The notes below the pieces were generated by a model, which saw nothing but the letters and a program-made list of their open reading frames with translations, did no database searches and was not told the origin of the DNA. From Halomonas rhizosphaerae (lineage in GTDB: Bacteria; Pseudomonadota; Gammaproteobacteria; Pseudomonadales; Halomonadaceae): a stretch of 64,000 bases of DNA. The stretch covers positions 1-64,000 of the forward strand of contig NZ_JASCQP010000026.1 of the NCBI RefSeq assembly GCF_030010555.1, read 5' to 3'. Below, piece after piece: positions 42,687-51,249 of this stretch; position 1 is the stretch's first letter, and every line of letters begins with the position of its first letter. A program made the translations under genes and the position numbers.

Positions 42687-43121
42687 ATGAACAAGTGGAT
42701 AGCGGGCCTGGCCCTGGCGGGCGGCGTGCTGCTGGCCGGTTCGGCCCTGGCCCAGATGGAACGCGCCTCGGCCCCGGAAGGGACCGAAGTCTACTTCATC
42801 TCGCCGGAGGCGGGGGCCACCGTCGAGAGCCCGCTGACCGTGCGCATGGGGCTCAAGGGCATGGGCGTGGCGCCTGCCGGCACCCAGGCCGAGGGCACCG
42901 GCCACCACCACCTGCTGGTCGACACGCCGCTGGACGAGGTGGATCTCGACCAGCCCCTGCCGGCCAATGACGCGATGCGCCACTTCGGCGGCGGCCAGAC
43001 CGAGACCACCCTGGAACTCGAATCCGGCGAGCATACCCTGCAGCTGCTGTTCATGGATGCCAACCATGTCAGCTTCGACCCGCCGGTCACCTCCGACCCC
43101 ATCACCATCACGGTGGAGTGA
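42687..43121 (+). CDS. Secreted DUF4399 protein
   Basis: A 144-residue protein with a signal peptide cleaved after GSALAQ (about residue 23) and a beta-rich DUF4399 domain including VYFISPEAGATVESP, GHHHLLVD and NHVSFDPPV. The HHH run could bind a metal. The role of the family is unknown. The ATG at 42687 follows CGAGGAG at seven bases. It lies 80 bases past ftsH. A GC-rich dyad after its stop (about 43133-43151) may terminate transcription but has no T-run. Confidence 0.85.
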   Translation: MNKWIAGLALAGGVLLAGSALAQMERASAPEGTEVYFISPEAGATVESPLTVRMGLKGMGVAPAGTQAEGTGHHHLLVDTPLDEVDLDQPLPANDAMRHFGGGQTETTLELESGEHTLQLLFMDANHVSFDPPVTSDPITITVE

Positions 43122-43395
43122 TCCACCCGAGCCGGGCGCTCCCGCGGCGCCCGTCTCCCCTCAGCCATCAGACATCTGCCCTGTGTGATGACGTCGCCTG
43201 ACCCCCTCGACTGATTTTCCCGCTTCCGGCTGGCAGTCGCAGCCCCGCGGAACTGTACTGGGGGTGCACTGGAAGGTGAAGCGGCTCAGGGAGGACTCCG
43301 GAGTTCCGGGAGGGCGTATGCCCTGCTGGCGGTGACCTGATTGAACGCGTGGCCACCGCCGCGATGCTCCCTCCCGCACTGGGAGGACAACGACA

Positions 43396-43947
43396 ATGAT
43401 GAACCTGAATGACGGTATGCAGCGGATGGCCGGGTCTGGCCTTGCCGTCCTGCTGGCGAGTCTGGCGGGGTACGGCGTGGCCGTGGCCGACCAGGCGAAG
43501 ATCGACGATGCCCTGGCGGCCGCCTGGCCGGGCATGGCGGAAGGTGCCCAGGTGGTCGACTGGGAAGGCAACGTGCTCAAGGAGGGCGCGAACGGCTATA
43601 CCTGCATGCCGACGCCGCCGAGCATGACCGGGACGGCGCCGTTGTGCCTCGACGAGGCCTGGCAGGAGTGGGGACAGGCCTGGCAGAACAAGGAGCCGTT
43701 CGAGGCCGAGTCGATGGGCATCGCCTACATGCTGGCCGGCGACGAGGGGGCGAGCAACGTCGACCCCTACGCCGAGGGGCCCACGGATGACAACGAGTGG
43801 GTCGAGGAGGGGCCGCACCTGATGCTTATCGCCCCGGCGGAGCTGCTGGAGGCCTACCCGACCGACCCCCACAGCGGCGGGCCCTACGTGATGTGGAAAG
43901 GCACGGACTACCAGCACCTGATGATCCCCGTGGGGGCGCGTGACTGA
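43396..43947 (+). CDS. Secreted hypothetical protein
   Basis: A 183-residue protein with a signal peptide (about residues 1-31, ending VAVADQ). The mature part has a strongly patterned sequence: AWPGMAEGAQVVDWEGNV, NGYTCMPTPPSMTGTAPLCL, AYMLAGDEGASNVDPYA and GGPYVMWKGTDYQHLMIPV. I recall similar uncharacterised proteins in other bacteria but no named family. Two Cys are present in the mature part. The gene stands alone with GGGAGGA upstream; the 274 bases before it hold no other gene. Confidence 0.72.
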   Translation: MMNLNDGMQRMAGSGLAVLLASLAGYGVAVADQAKIDDALAAAWPGMAEGAQVVDWEGNVLKEGANGYTCMPTPPSMTGTAPLCLDEAWQEWGQAWQNKEPFEAESMGIAYMLAGDEGASNVDPYAEGPTDDNEWVEEGPHLMLIAPAELLEAYPTDPHSGGPYVMWKGTDYQHLMIPVGARD

Positions 43948-44064
43948 GGCAGCTGCCGCGGTCGCGCTATCTCCAACCGTCAGTGGCCGCCGCGTCGGTC
44001 GCTGACGGCCATCACCACCCGGGCGCGCTGGCCAAGGCGACGCCGATTTCCACCAGCGATCTCC

Positions 44065-44184
44065 CTACCAGATGAAGGTGGGAACGGCATTGAGCATCTC
44101 GTAGTGTGCGGTCATCATCTTGATGAAGCGGGCGAGTTCGGCCTGGAAGGGTCGGCGGGATGAGGAGATGGGCAATTGTGGCAT
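44065..44184 (-). CDS. Possible 39-residue small protein
   Basis: A minus-strand frame with ATG at 44184 encodes a 39-residue peptide that looks protein-like in its C-terminal part (FQAELARFIKMMTAHYEML). No ribosome-binding site is seen and it overlaps the start of a decayed gene on the other strand, so it may be a remnant of a former gene rather than a live one. No family recognised. Confidence 0.25.
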   Translation of the reverse strand: MPQLPISSSRRPFQAELARFIKMMTAHYEMLNAVPTFIW

Positions 44185-44768
44185 GGCGCGCAGGTGGGCG
44201 GAGGGTCAGCCCTTGGCCGGCGTCGGCGTTGCTGGCAGTGGGCTGGACCGACGGCGAGGCGGATGGCGGGAGCCGAGAACGCAAGGCGAGGTGGCCCAAA
44301 GGGCCATCGTCGGTGGCGTCACCGTCTACGGCGTCGGCCTCTGAAATGGGGCGGGTAGAGCTTTCGCACTGAAAGCGAGGTGTGGTTCGGCCGCGACACC
44401 GCTTCGGGGGCGCCGACAAGCTGGGGCATGCCTATACCGGGCGGTTTTCACGGCGATCGCCGCGAGCCTCTACTGGCGCTGGGGCTCCGACGAGAACGAG
44501 GGCCCGCCTGGGGGCGTTCAGCGGCCTGCTGTTGACCACCACGGTGGAACTGGGCGATGGCTTATCCCCGGACCACGGCTTCAGCTGGGAGGATCAGGTG
44601 GTCAACATGGCTGGGGTGAGGCTCGAGTAGCTGCGCCTGCGCCATCCCTTCGGCGGCGTGGGGCTGCATGTGCCGCTGTTGCTGGGCCGGATGGGTGCCC
44701 CGGCGGGAGTGCGGCGTGTCTTTCAATATGTGCAGGTGCCGGGCACTGTCTGGCCGCTACCGCCCTGA
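44160..44768 (+). pseudogene. Decayed DUF2279 (YfiM-like) gene
   Basis: Pieces of one protein appear in all three frames in the right order. They are an N-terminal signal-like MRRWAIVAW start at 44160, AIVGGVTVYGVGL ending in a stop at 44342, TESEVWFGRDTASG, GADKLGHAYTG, FTAIAASLYWRWGSDENEG, then LLLTTTVELGDG and GFSWEDQVVNM, a TAG at about 44628, and a same-frame tail ending WPLPP at 44768. The GGADKLGH and VELGDG blocks are those of periplasmic DUF2279 proteins. At least three indels and one stop separate them, so no functional product is expected. Confidence 0.8.
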
Positions 44769-44797
44769 GTAGCCGGCAGGCGGGCGGGTCGGTCGTG

Positions 44798-45481
44798 TCA
44801 CCGATGGCACCGTTCCACCTGGCGCAGCGCCTCGCCTAGCCGGGCGATCCCTGCGGCACTGGCCGGCAGGCCGAGTGACGACAGCCAGCCACGGTGCACA
44901 CAGATGATCCGCAGGGGCACGGGCGAAACACCTAGCAGACGCGCCGCGTAGAAGCGGTGGGTGCCTGAGGTGCCCTTATAGAGGGCTCCGTCACAACCGA
45001 TCAACGCCGTGCCGATGTCCGCACCCCGGTCATCCCGATATCCGGTGCTCGCCATGCTACGAATCAGTTCGCCCAGGTACTCCTCGAAGAAGTCCGCGAT
45101 CTCCGTTTCGCTTTGCATGACGATTCCCTTGTGACGGGTGACGCCACAGCTCCGCAACTCGTCACGGAGGTGCCCGTACCAGCGGCTTTGCCGGTAGTCG
45201 TCGCGATGCTCGAGCAGGTCCTGTACCTTTGCGTACTTGTCGATTGACTCTAGTGGACTGGAGACGGGGAACCAGCGCTCGCCCACGGCGAAGGGATGGA
45301 AAATGCGGATCGGCAGGGTGAGGGACTTGCACATCGCACGTGGAGCCGGTGTGAGCCAGTCCTCGATACGCTTCGCGATGGGCTTCTGGCAGTTGACCTT
45401 ACGGGTCAGCCGGCGCGGATCGATGCGCAGCACCAAGCTATCTCCCAGCAGGGCCTTCGCCTTCCTCTGGGTTACCAGCAT
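44798..45481 (-). CDS. ParB/sulfiredoxin-like hypothetical protein
   Basis: A 227-residue protein. The C-terminal third contains GALYKGTSGTHRFYAARLLG followed by VPLRIICVH, which resembles the G-x-H-R-x-x-A core of ParB/sulfiredoxin-like domains. The N-terminal half is basic with no known motif (residues 1-100). The fold binds or hydrolyses nucleotides in known relatives; the role here is not clear. The ATG at 45481 has GAGGAAAC just upstream. GC content is lower than its neighbours in parts, which with the adjacent pseudogene suggests a variable spot. Confidence 0.62.
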   Translation of the reverse strand: MLVTQRKAKALLGDSLVLRIDPRRLTRKVNCQKPIAKRIEDWLTPAPRAMCKSLTLPIRIFHPFAVGERWFPVSSPLESIDKYAKVQDLLEHRDDYRQSRWYGHLRDELRSCGVTRHKGIVMQSETEIADFFEEYLGELIRSMASTGYRDDRGADIGTALIGCDGALYKGTSGTHRFYAARLLGVSPVPLRIICVHRGWLSSLGLPASAAGIARLGEALRQVERCHR

Positions 45482-45600
45482 ATGGGTTTCCTCATGCTCA
45501 GGCACATGACAGCTGAGCGCAACGCCGAGGGTACTGGCGATTCTCCTGAGTATAGACTGCGAGCATGGTGCCGGCTCTGTCCGCCGGCGGCGTGTTATGC

Positions 45601-46323
45601 CTACTCGGGGAATTCAGCGTTGTGGAAGACGTTCTGCACGTCGTCCAGGTCGTTGAGGGTGTCGATCAGCTTCTCGAACATCGCCACGTCGTCGCCCTCG
45701 ACCGGGGTCACGGTCTGGGGCACGAACTGGATCTCGTCGACCTCGAAGTCGAGCTCGCCGAAGGCGTCGAGCAGCGCCTGCTTGGCCTTGGCGTACTCGG
45801 TATGAGGGGCGAAGACGGTGACATGGCCCCCCTCGCTCTCGATGTCGGTGACGTCGACATCGGCTTCCATCAGTGCCTCGAGCGTGGCCTCCTCGTCATC
45901 GCCGGGGAAGACGAGGATGGCGCAGTGGTCGAACATGTGGCTGACGCTGCCAGGGGTGCCGAGCTTGCTCTTGGCCTTGTTGAAGCAGGCGCGCACGTCG
46001 CCGAAGGTGCGGTTCGGGTTGTCGGTCAGGCACTCGACGATGACCATGCAGTTGCCCGGCCCGAAGCCCTCGTAGCGGGCCGGCGAGAAGTCCTCGCCGC
46101 CCACGCCGGACGCCTTGTCCAGGGCCTTGTCGATCACGTGGCTGGGGACCTGGTCCTTCTTGGCGCGCTCGATCAGGCCGCGCAGGGCCAGGTTGCCGGC
46201 GGGGTCGGTGCCACCCTGCTTGGCGCAGACGTAGATCTCGCGGCCGTACTTGCTGTACACCTTGGTCTTGGCGGCGGCCGTCTTGGCCATGGATTCCTTG
46301 CGGTTCTGGAAGGCCCTGCCCAT
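45601..46323 (-). CDS. YebC/PmpR-family protein, YeeN type
   Basis: A 240-residue member of the YebC/PmpR (TACO1) family, of the YeeN branch by its start [20 protein letters not shown] and [18 protein letters not shown]. Three alpha/beta domains are recognisable, with [21 protein letters not shown] in the middle. Family members act as transcriptional regulators or, as shown recently for YebC, help ribosomes through proline-rich stretches. The ATG at 46323 is the family start. It is divergent from the creatinase-like gene. Confidence 0.92.
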   Translation of the reverse strand: MGRAFQNRKESMAKTAAAKTKVYSKYGREIYVCAKQGGTDPAGNLALRGLIERAKKDQVPSHVIDKALDKASGVGGEDFSPARYEGFGPGNCMVIVECLTDNPNRTFGDVRACFNKAKSKLGTPGSVSHMFDHCAILVFPGDDEEATLEALMEADVDVTDIESEGGHVTVFAPHTEYAKAKQALLDAFGELDFEVDEIQFVPQTVTPVEGDDVAMFEKLIDTLNDLDDVQNVFHNAEFPE

Positions 46324-46473
46324 TGCATTGTCCTGTGGCGTCGAAACACGAGGCTGGATTCTACGAAACCGGGGCGGAGGCGAACAGGGATATTTTGCCG
46401 CGATTCCGGGGGGACCCGACGCCCGTCATGGCTACACTGGCAGGGAGTCTCGTTCACCCAGGAGCGTCACCCG

Positions 46474-47664
46474 ATGGATCATCACGCCTACCGCCATGCG
46501 CTGGCCGACTGCCTCGCCGAGAGCGAGCTGCCCTTTGCCCCCGAGGAGTTCACGGCGCGTCGTCGCCGCGTGAGACAGGCCATGCAGGGAGCCGGGCTCG
46601 AGGCGCTGCTGCTGACCGACCCCGCCGACATCTTCTACCTGACCGGCTATCACACCTTCGAGGTCTCGGTGTACACCTGCCTGGTGGTCACGGCCGACCG
46701 CCTGGTTCTGCAGGTGCCCTCCATCGAGACCGGCCCGGCCGTGGTCACCGCCACGGTGGACGAGATCCTGGGCTATCGCTGGGAGGGCATCGAGGAGGTG
46801 ATCGCGCCGCTGGCCGAGATCCTCGTCCCCTACCATGCCATCGGCCTGGACCTCTTCGGGGCCGGCCTGCGCTTCGGCGTGATCCGCGAACTGCAGGCAC
46901 GCCTTGGCAGCGGGCGCTTCCGCGACGACGGCGGCGAGCTGCTCGACCGCATCCGCATCGTCAAGACGCCGGCGGAGCTCGAGTGCCTGCGCGAGAGCGC
47001 GCGGATCACCGCCGCCGGCCTGCGGGCGGCCATCGAGGTCATCGCGCCCGGGATCACCGACAACGACGTCGCGGCGGAGGGCAGCCGGGCGCTGCTGGCG
47101 GCCGGCAGCGAGTTCATGAGCCTGCAGCCCATCGTCACCACCGGCCGGCGCATCAGCGTCATCCACGTCAACCACAAGCGCCACGTGATCGCCGCGGACG
47201 AGCCGGTGTTCCTGGAGTTCGGCTCGGCCTTCCACCGCTATACCGCGCCGATGATGCGCACGGCCGTGGCCGGCCGGGCGAGCGCCGAGATGCAGGCGCT
47301 GCGCGATGTCTGCCGCGAGATGTTCGAGGCACTGACCGCGGCGATGCGCCCCGGCAACAGCTTCGACGATGCCGCCCGGGCCGCGGAGGCAGTGCTCGCC
47401 CCCCACGTCGACCGCGTGTTCTTCTCGGGGGTGTTCGGCTATGCGGTGGGCGCCCAGTTCCCGCCCAGCTGGGTCGAGGGCACCGGCTACATCGCCCGCG
47501 GCCAGCATCGCGAGTTCGCCGAGGACATGGTCTTCCACCTGCCGCTCTGCCTGCGCCTGCCGGGGCAGTGGGGCATCGGCCTGAGCGACACCGTGCGGGT
47601 CACGCCCGAGGGTGGTCAGCCGCTCACCGACAACGACTGGCAGCTGGCCGAGCGTCCCGGTTGA
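46474..47664 (+). CDS. M24-family creatinase/prolidase-like hydrolase
   Basis: A 396-residue pita-bread protein. An N-terminal creatinase domain (about residues 20-155; LLTDPADIFYLTGYHTF) precedes the C-terminal hydrolase. Where metal peptidases have two Asp ligands the sequence reads LEFGSAFHRYTAPMMRT, so metal binding looks lost as in creatinase and ectoine-hydrolase-like members; FGYAVGAQFPPSWVEG is also of that group. Hydrolysis of a small C-N substrate is more likely than Xaa-Pro cleavage. The ATG at 46474 follows CCAGGAG. No ectoine-degradation partners are seen nearby. Confidence 0.82.
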   Translation: MDHHAYRHALADCLAESELPFAPEEFTARRRRVRQAMQGAGLEALLLTDPADIFYLTGYHTFEVSVYTCLVVTADRLVLQVPSIETGPAVVTATVDEILGYRWEGIEEVIAPLAEILVPYHAIGLDLFGAGLRFGVIRELQARLGSGRFRDDGGELLDRIRIVKTPAELECLRESARITAAGLRAAIEVIAPGITDNDVAAEGSRALLAAGSEFMSLQPIVTTGRRISVIHVNHKRHVIAADEPVFLEFGSAFHRYTAPMMRTAVAGRASAEMQALRDVCREMFEALTAAMRPGNSFDDAARAAEAVLAPHVDRVFFSGVFGYAVGAQFPPSWVEGTGYIARGQHREFAEDMVFHLPLCLRLPGQWGIGLSDTVRVTPEGGQPLTDNDWQLAERPG

Positions 47665-47673
47665 GTAGGGGAT

Positions 47674-47705
47674 GAGGCCCGCGGCGGATATCCGCCGCGG
47701 GCCTC
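47674..47705. terminator. 32-base perfect palindrome between convergent genes
   Basis: GAGGCCCGCGGCGGAT is followed directly by its exact complement, forming a 16-bp cruciform or hairpin between the M24 gene and the acyl carrier protein gene. No T-run follows. Position between convergent stops suggests bidirectional termination. Confidence 0.6.
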
Positions 47706-47734
47706 GTCGCCAGGGGTACTGGAGTGGCACTGGC

Positions 47735-47992
47735 TCAGCCGGCGAGCCGCCTCTCCAGGTAGTCGATCAGCCCCTCCAGGGTGGCGAGCTCGTGGTAGTC
47801 GCTTTCCGGCACGCTGACGCCGAGGCGCTTCTCGAGGTCGACCAGGATGTTGAGGAAGTCGAAGGAGTCGATCTCCAGCGCCTCCCGCCAGGGGCGGTCG
47901 GGGGGCAGGGCGTCGATATCGGCCTCGGGAGCCACCGCCAGGATGGCGTCGATGACGGTCTCGCGGAGGGTGTCGCGGCTCAGGTTGGCCAT
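47735..47992 (-). CDS. Acyl carrier protein
   Basis: An 85-residue acidic helical protein with a phosphopantetheine attachment site at EIDSFDFLN (Ser about residue 43), where DSF replaces the DSL of fatty-acid ACP. The length and the LIDYLERR end fit a stand-alone ACP. Its start lies within the last codons of the E2 gene (13-base overlap), so it is translated with a 2-oxoacid dehydrogenase complex rather than with fatty-acid genes. It is not acpP, whose neighbours fabD/fabG/fabF are missing. Its acyl load is unknown. Confidence 0.9.
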   Translation of the reverse strand: MANLSRDTLRETVIDAILAVAPEADIDALPPDRPWREALEIDSFDFLNILVDLEKRLGVSVPESDYHELATLEGLIDYLERRLAG

Positions 47993-49212
47993 AGGCGCTC
48001 GGGCTCCGTCAGCAGGTCGGTGAGTCGGGTCAGGAAGCGCGCGCCGAGGGCGCCGTCGGTGACCCGGTGGTCGGCGGCCAGCGAGGCGTGAAGGCAGCGG
48101 GCGGCCACCACCTGGCCGTCGCGGACCCAGGGCCGTTCGGCGATGCGCCCGAAGCCGACCAGCGCCACCTGGGGCGGGTAGATGACGCCCTGGACGCTCT
48201 CCACGCCCAGGTCGCCCAGGTTGGTGACCGTGAGGCCGGCCGCGGTGAGCTCGGAGCTTCGCAGCCGGTCCTTTCGGGCGCGGGTCAGCAGGTCGCGCAG
48301 CGCGGCCATCATGACGTCCGGCGCGAGCCGGTCGGCGTCGTGCAGTGCCGGGGCCACCAGCCCGCCGCCGCGCAGGGCGATGGCCACTCCCAGGTGCACC
48401 CCCTCGGCCGGCTGGAAGGCATCGTCGACGAACCAGCCGTTGAGTTCCGGCACCGCCTCGAGTGCCAGCGCCACGGCGCGCAGCTGCAGCACCGGGAAGA
48501 TTAGCCGCTCGGTCACCGGGCGCTCGGCGTTATGGGTCTCGAGCCAGGCCAGGGCCGGCTCCACGCAGAGGGTGTTGCCCAGGTAGTAGTGGGGGATCTC
48601 GCGCTTGGAGCGTGCCATGGCGGTGGCGATGGCCTGGCGCATGGCGGCGTGGGCGTCGGTCGTGGCGACTGCCCGGGTGGACTGGCCACCTTGGGCTGCC
48701 TGTGCCGCGCGTTCGATATCCTCCAGGGTGATGCTGCCGTCGATACCGCTGCTGTTCACGCCTGCCGGGTCGAGGCCCAGCTCGGCGGCCCGCCTGCGAG
48801 CGGCCGGGGAGATGCGCAGCCGCACGCCGGAAGATGCCACGTCCGGCGTCGCCGTCGTGGGCGGCGGCGAGAGGTCGGGTGCCCGGGGCGAAGGCGCCTG
48901 GGACGCTTCGGGGGTGGGGCGCTCGGCCGGTGTCTCCCGGCCGTCGTCCTCGGCTTTTCCGCCTTCGTCTTTTTCGCCATCGCCAAGGATCACCGCCAGC
49001 ACCTCGCCCACCGGGACCTTCTGGCCTTCCTCCGCCACCAGCCGCTCCACGGTGCCGGCCTCCCAGATCTCCACGTCGATAGCCCCCTTCTGGGTCTCGA
49101 CCACGCAGACGATCTGCCCGCGCTCGACCCGTTCGCCGGGCCGGATGTTCCACTCGACCAGGGTGCCACTCTCCATGTCGGCGCCCAGCGAGGGCATGCG
49201 GAACTCGCTCAT
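47980..49212 (-). CDS. Lipoyl-bearing dihydrolipoamide acyltransferase (E2)
   Basis: A 410-residue E2. A lipoyl domain (about residues 2-78) has the modified Lys42 in ETQKGAIDV. An Ala/Pro/Glu-rich linker follows, then a peripheral-subunit-binding domain (about 127-165; RISPAARRRAAELGL), and a catalytic acyltransferase domain with ADHRVTDGALGARFL carrying the active His and Asp. The ETQKG form differs from the usual ETDK of PDH. It receives an acyl group from E1 and passes it to CoA, or possibly to the ACP next door. ATG at 49212 is 28 bases after the E1 beta stop. Confidence 0.92.
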   Translation of the reverse strand: MSEFRMPSLGADMESGTLVEWNIRPGERVERGQIVCVVETQKGAIDVEIWEAGTVERLVAEEGQKVPVGEVLAVILGDGEKDEGGKAEDDGRETPAERPTPEASQAPSPRAPDLSPPPTTATPDVASSGVRLRISPAARRRAAELGLDPAGVNSSGIDGSITLEDIERAAQAAQGGQSTRAVATTDAHAAMRQAIATAMARSKREIPHYYLGNTLCVEPALAWLETHNAERPVTERLIFPVLQLRAVALALEAVPELNGWFVDDAFQPAEGVHLGVAIALRGGGLVAPALHDADRLAPDVMMAALRDLLTRARKDRLRSSELTAAGLTVTNLGDLGVESVQGVIYPPQVALVGFGRIAERPWVRDGQVVAARCLHASLAADHRVTDGALGARFLTRLTDLLTEPERLWPT

Positions 49213-49240
49213 GGGTGCGTCTCTCCTGCGGGCCTTGCCA

Positions 49241-50221
49241 TCATCCGAGCAGCCGGTGGACGGCGGCGACGATGTCCTCGACCTGGGGGATCGCCGCATC
49301 CTCGAGGTGCCTGGCGTAGGGGATCGGCACCTCCTGGGTGCAGACCCGCACCGGCGGGGCATCCAGCTCGAAGAAGGCCTGCTCGTTGATGCGGGTGATG
49401 ATCTCGGCCGACAGGCTGCCGCTGCGCCAGCCCTCGTCGATCACCACCACCCGGTGGGTCTTCGCCACGCTGGCCATGATCGCCGCGTCGTCCAGTGGAC
49501 GCAGGGTGCGCAGGTCGAGCACCTCGGTGTCGATGCCCTCTGCGGCCAGTTGGTCGGCGGCCGCCAGCGTCTTGTGCAGCATGCCGCCGTAGGTGATCAG
49601 GCTGACCTGGCCGCCCTCGCGGCGGATCGCGGCATGGTCGAGTTCCATGGGGCGTGGCTCGCCCTCGACCGTCCCCTCGACGTTCAGCAGCAGGGCGTGC
49701 TCGAAGATCAACACCGGGTCGGGGTCCTCCAGGGCGGCGAGCAGCATGCCGCGGGCGTCCTCGTGGGTCGCCGGGGCGACGATGCGCAGTCCCGGGATAT
49801 GGGCATACCAGCCCTCCAGGCTGTGGGAGTGCTGGGCGGCGAGCTGGCGGCCGCCGCCGGTGGTCATGCGGATCACCAGCGGCACGTTGAGCTGTCCACC
49901 GGACATGTGCCTCAGGGTGGCGGCATTGTTGATAATCTGGTCGAGGGCCAGCAGGCTGAAGTTTACCGTCATGATCTCGACGATGGGGCGCATGCCGTTG
50001 AGCGCCGCGCCGATGCCGGCCCCGGTGAAGGTCGACTCGGAGAGCGGGGTGTCGCGGATGCGCGCCTCGCCGAATTCCTCCAGCAGGCCGTGGCTGACCG
50101 CATAGGTGCCGCCGTAGCGGCCCACGTCCTCGCCCATCAGGAAGACCCGCTCGTCGTCGGCCAGCGCCGCACGCAGCCCCTGGCGCAGGGCCTCGCGGTA
50201 GGCGATCGTCTGCGTGGTCAT
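49241..50221 (-). CDS. 2-oxoacid dehydrogenase E1 subunit beta
   Basis: A 326-residue beta subunit of a thiamine-diphosphate-dependent pyruvate/2-oxoacid dehydrogenase. It has [39 protein letters not shown] and the [15 protein letters not shown] active-site region. These resemble the acetoin/pyruvate dehydrogenase beta family. The ATG at 50221 overlaps the E1 alpha stop as ATGA. With E1 alpha it decarboxylates a 2-oxoacid (or acetoin) and acylates the E2 lipoyl group. Confidence 0.93.
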   Translation of the reverse strand: MTTQTIAYREALRQGLRAALADDERVFLMGEDVGRYGGTYAVSHGLLEEFGEARIRDTPLSESTFTGAGIGAALNGMRPIVEIMTVNFSLLALDQIINNAATLRHMSGGQLNVPLVIRMTTGGGRQLAAQHSHSLEGWYAHIPGLRIVAPATHEDARGMLLAALEDPDPVLIFEHALLLNVEGTVEGEPRPMELDHAAIRREGGQVSLITYGGMLHKTLAAADQLAAEGIDTEVLDLRTLRPLDDAAIMASVAKTHRVVVIDEGWRSGSLSAEIITRINEQAFFELDAPPVRVCTQEVPIPYARHLEDAAIPQVEDIVAAVHRLLG

Positions 50222-51249
50222 GGCCGCACCTCCCGGGCATAGACGTCGCGGCAGAGATGCTCCACCGGCTCCCAGGTACCCGCCTCGGCGAAGGCCACGG
50301 CAGCGTCGACCTCCTCGGCCACCTCGCGCTCGACCTCGTCGCGCACCGTGGCGGCGAGCAGCCCGCAGGCCACCGCGTCCCGGGCGAAGGTCTCGACGGG
50401 GCAGCGCTGCCTCCATCGCTCAACCTCCGCCTTGTCGCGGTAGTGCTCGGGGTCGAACATCGAGTGGGCGCGGAAGCGGTAGGTGCGGTACTCGAGGAAC
50501 ATCGGTCCCTGTCCCGCGCGCACCCGGTCGACCGCCGCCTCGGTGGCCCGGGCTACCGCCACCACGTCCATGCCGTCCACCGACTCGCTGGGCAGGCGGT
50601 AGGCGGCGGCCTTGGCGGCGAGGTCGACCTGGGACTGGTGGCGCTCGAGCGCGGTGCCCATGGCGTAGCGGTTGTTCTCGCACAGGAAGAGCACCGGCAG
50701 CTGCCATAGGGTGGCGAGGTTGAGCGACTCGTGGAACTCCCCCTCGGCCACGGCGCCGTCGCCAAAGAAGCAGGCGGTGACGCTGTCGCGACCGGCCAGC
50801 CGGTCGGCCAGGGCATAGCCCACCGCCAGCGGCAGGGCGCCCCCCACGATGGCGCTGCCGCCGATGAAGCGCCACTCGACGTCGAACAGGTGCATGGAGC
50901 CGCCGCGGCCGCGGCTGCAGCCCTCCTGCTTGCCGAACATCTCGGCCATGATCGCCCCGGCAGGGATGCCGCGGGCCAGGGCATGGCCGTGCTCTCGGTA
51001 GGTGGCCAGCACCGTGTCCCGCTCGGCCAGCGCCGGCATGGCGCCGGCGGCGATCGCCTCCTCGCCGATGTAGAGGTGCAGGAAGCCGCGGATCTTGCCG
51101 GCGCTGTAGAGCTCCGCGCACTTCTCCTCGAAGCGACGGATGCGGATCATCTGCCACATCAGCGCCCGAGCCCGGTCGGGGTCATCCAGGCCGGCCGCGC
51201 CGATGGCGGGTGAGGCGTCGGGGCCTTCCTGGGGAGGCGAAGCGGTCAT
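50218..51249 (-). CDS. 2-oxoacid dehydrogenase E1 subunit alpha
   Basis: A 343-residue alpha subunit. The ThDP-binding motif runs from [19 protein letters not shown] to the CENN after it, and [25 protein letters not shown] and [15 protein letters not shown] with the phosphorylation-loop region are typical. It fits the PDH/acetoin dehydrogenase alpha family; substrate choice cannot be set from sequence. The ATG overlaps the upstream synthetase stop (ATGA). Confidence 0.93.
   Translation of the reverse strand: MTASPPQEGPDASPAIGAAGLDDPDRARALMWQMIRIRRFEEKCAELYSAGKIRGFLHLYIGEEAIAAGAMPALAERDTVLATYREHGHALARGIPAGAIMAEMFGKQEGCSRGRGGSMHLFDVEWRFIGGSAIVGGALPLAVGYALADRLAGRDSVTACFFGDGAVAEGEFHESLNLATLWQLPVLFLCENNRYAMGTALERHQSQVDLAAKAAAYRLPSESVDGMDVVAVARATEAAVDRVRAGQGPMFLEYRTYRFRAHSMFDPEHYRDKAEVERWRQRCPVETFARDAVACGLLAATVRDEVEREVAEEVDAAVAFAEAGTWEPVEHLCRDVYAREVRP

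Noticed and set aside
40681..43947. A transmissible locus of stress tolerance with an extra ftsH
   Set aside because: No shsp20, clpK or thioredoxin-type partners surround the gene; only secreted proteins follow.
47735..47992. Main fatty-acid acyl carrier protein acpP
   Set aside because: It lacks fab neighbours, uses DSF in place of DSL and is overlapped by the E2 gene.
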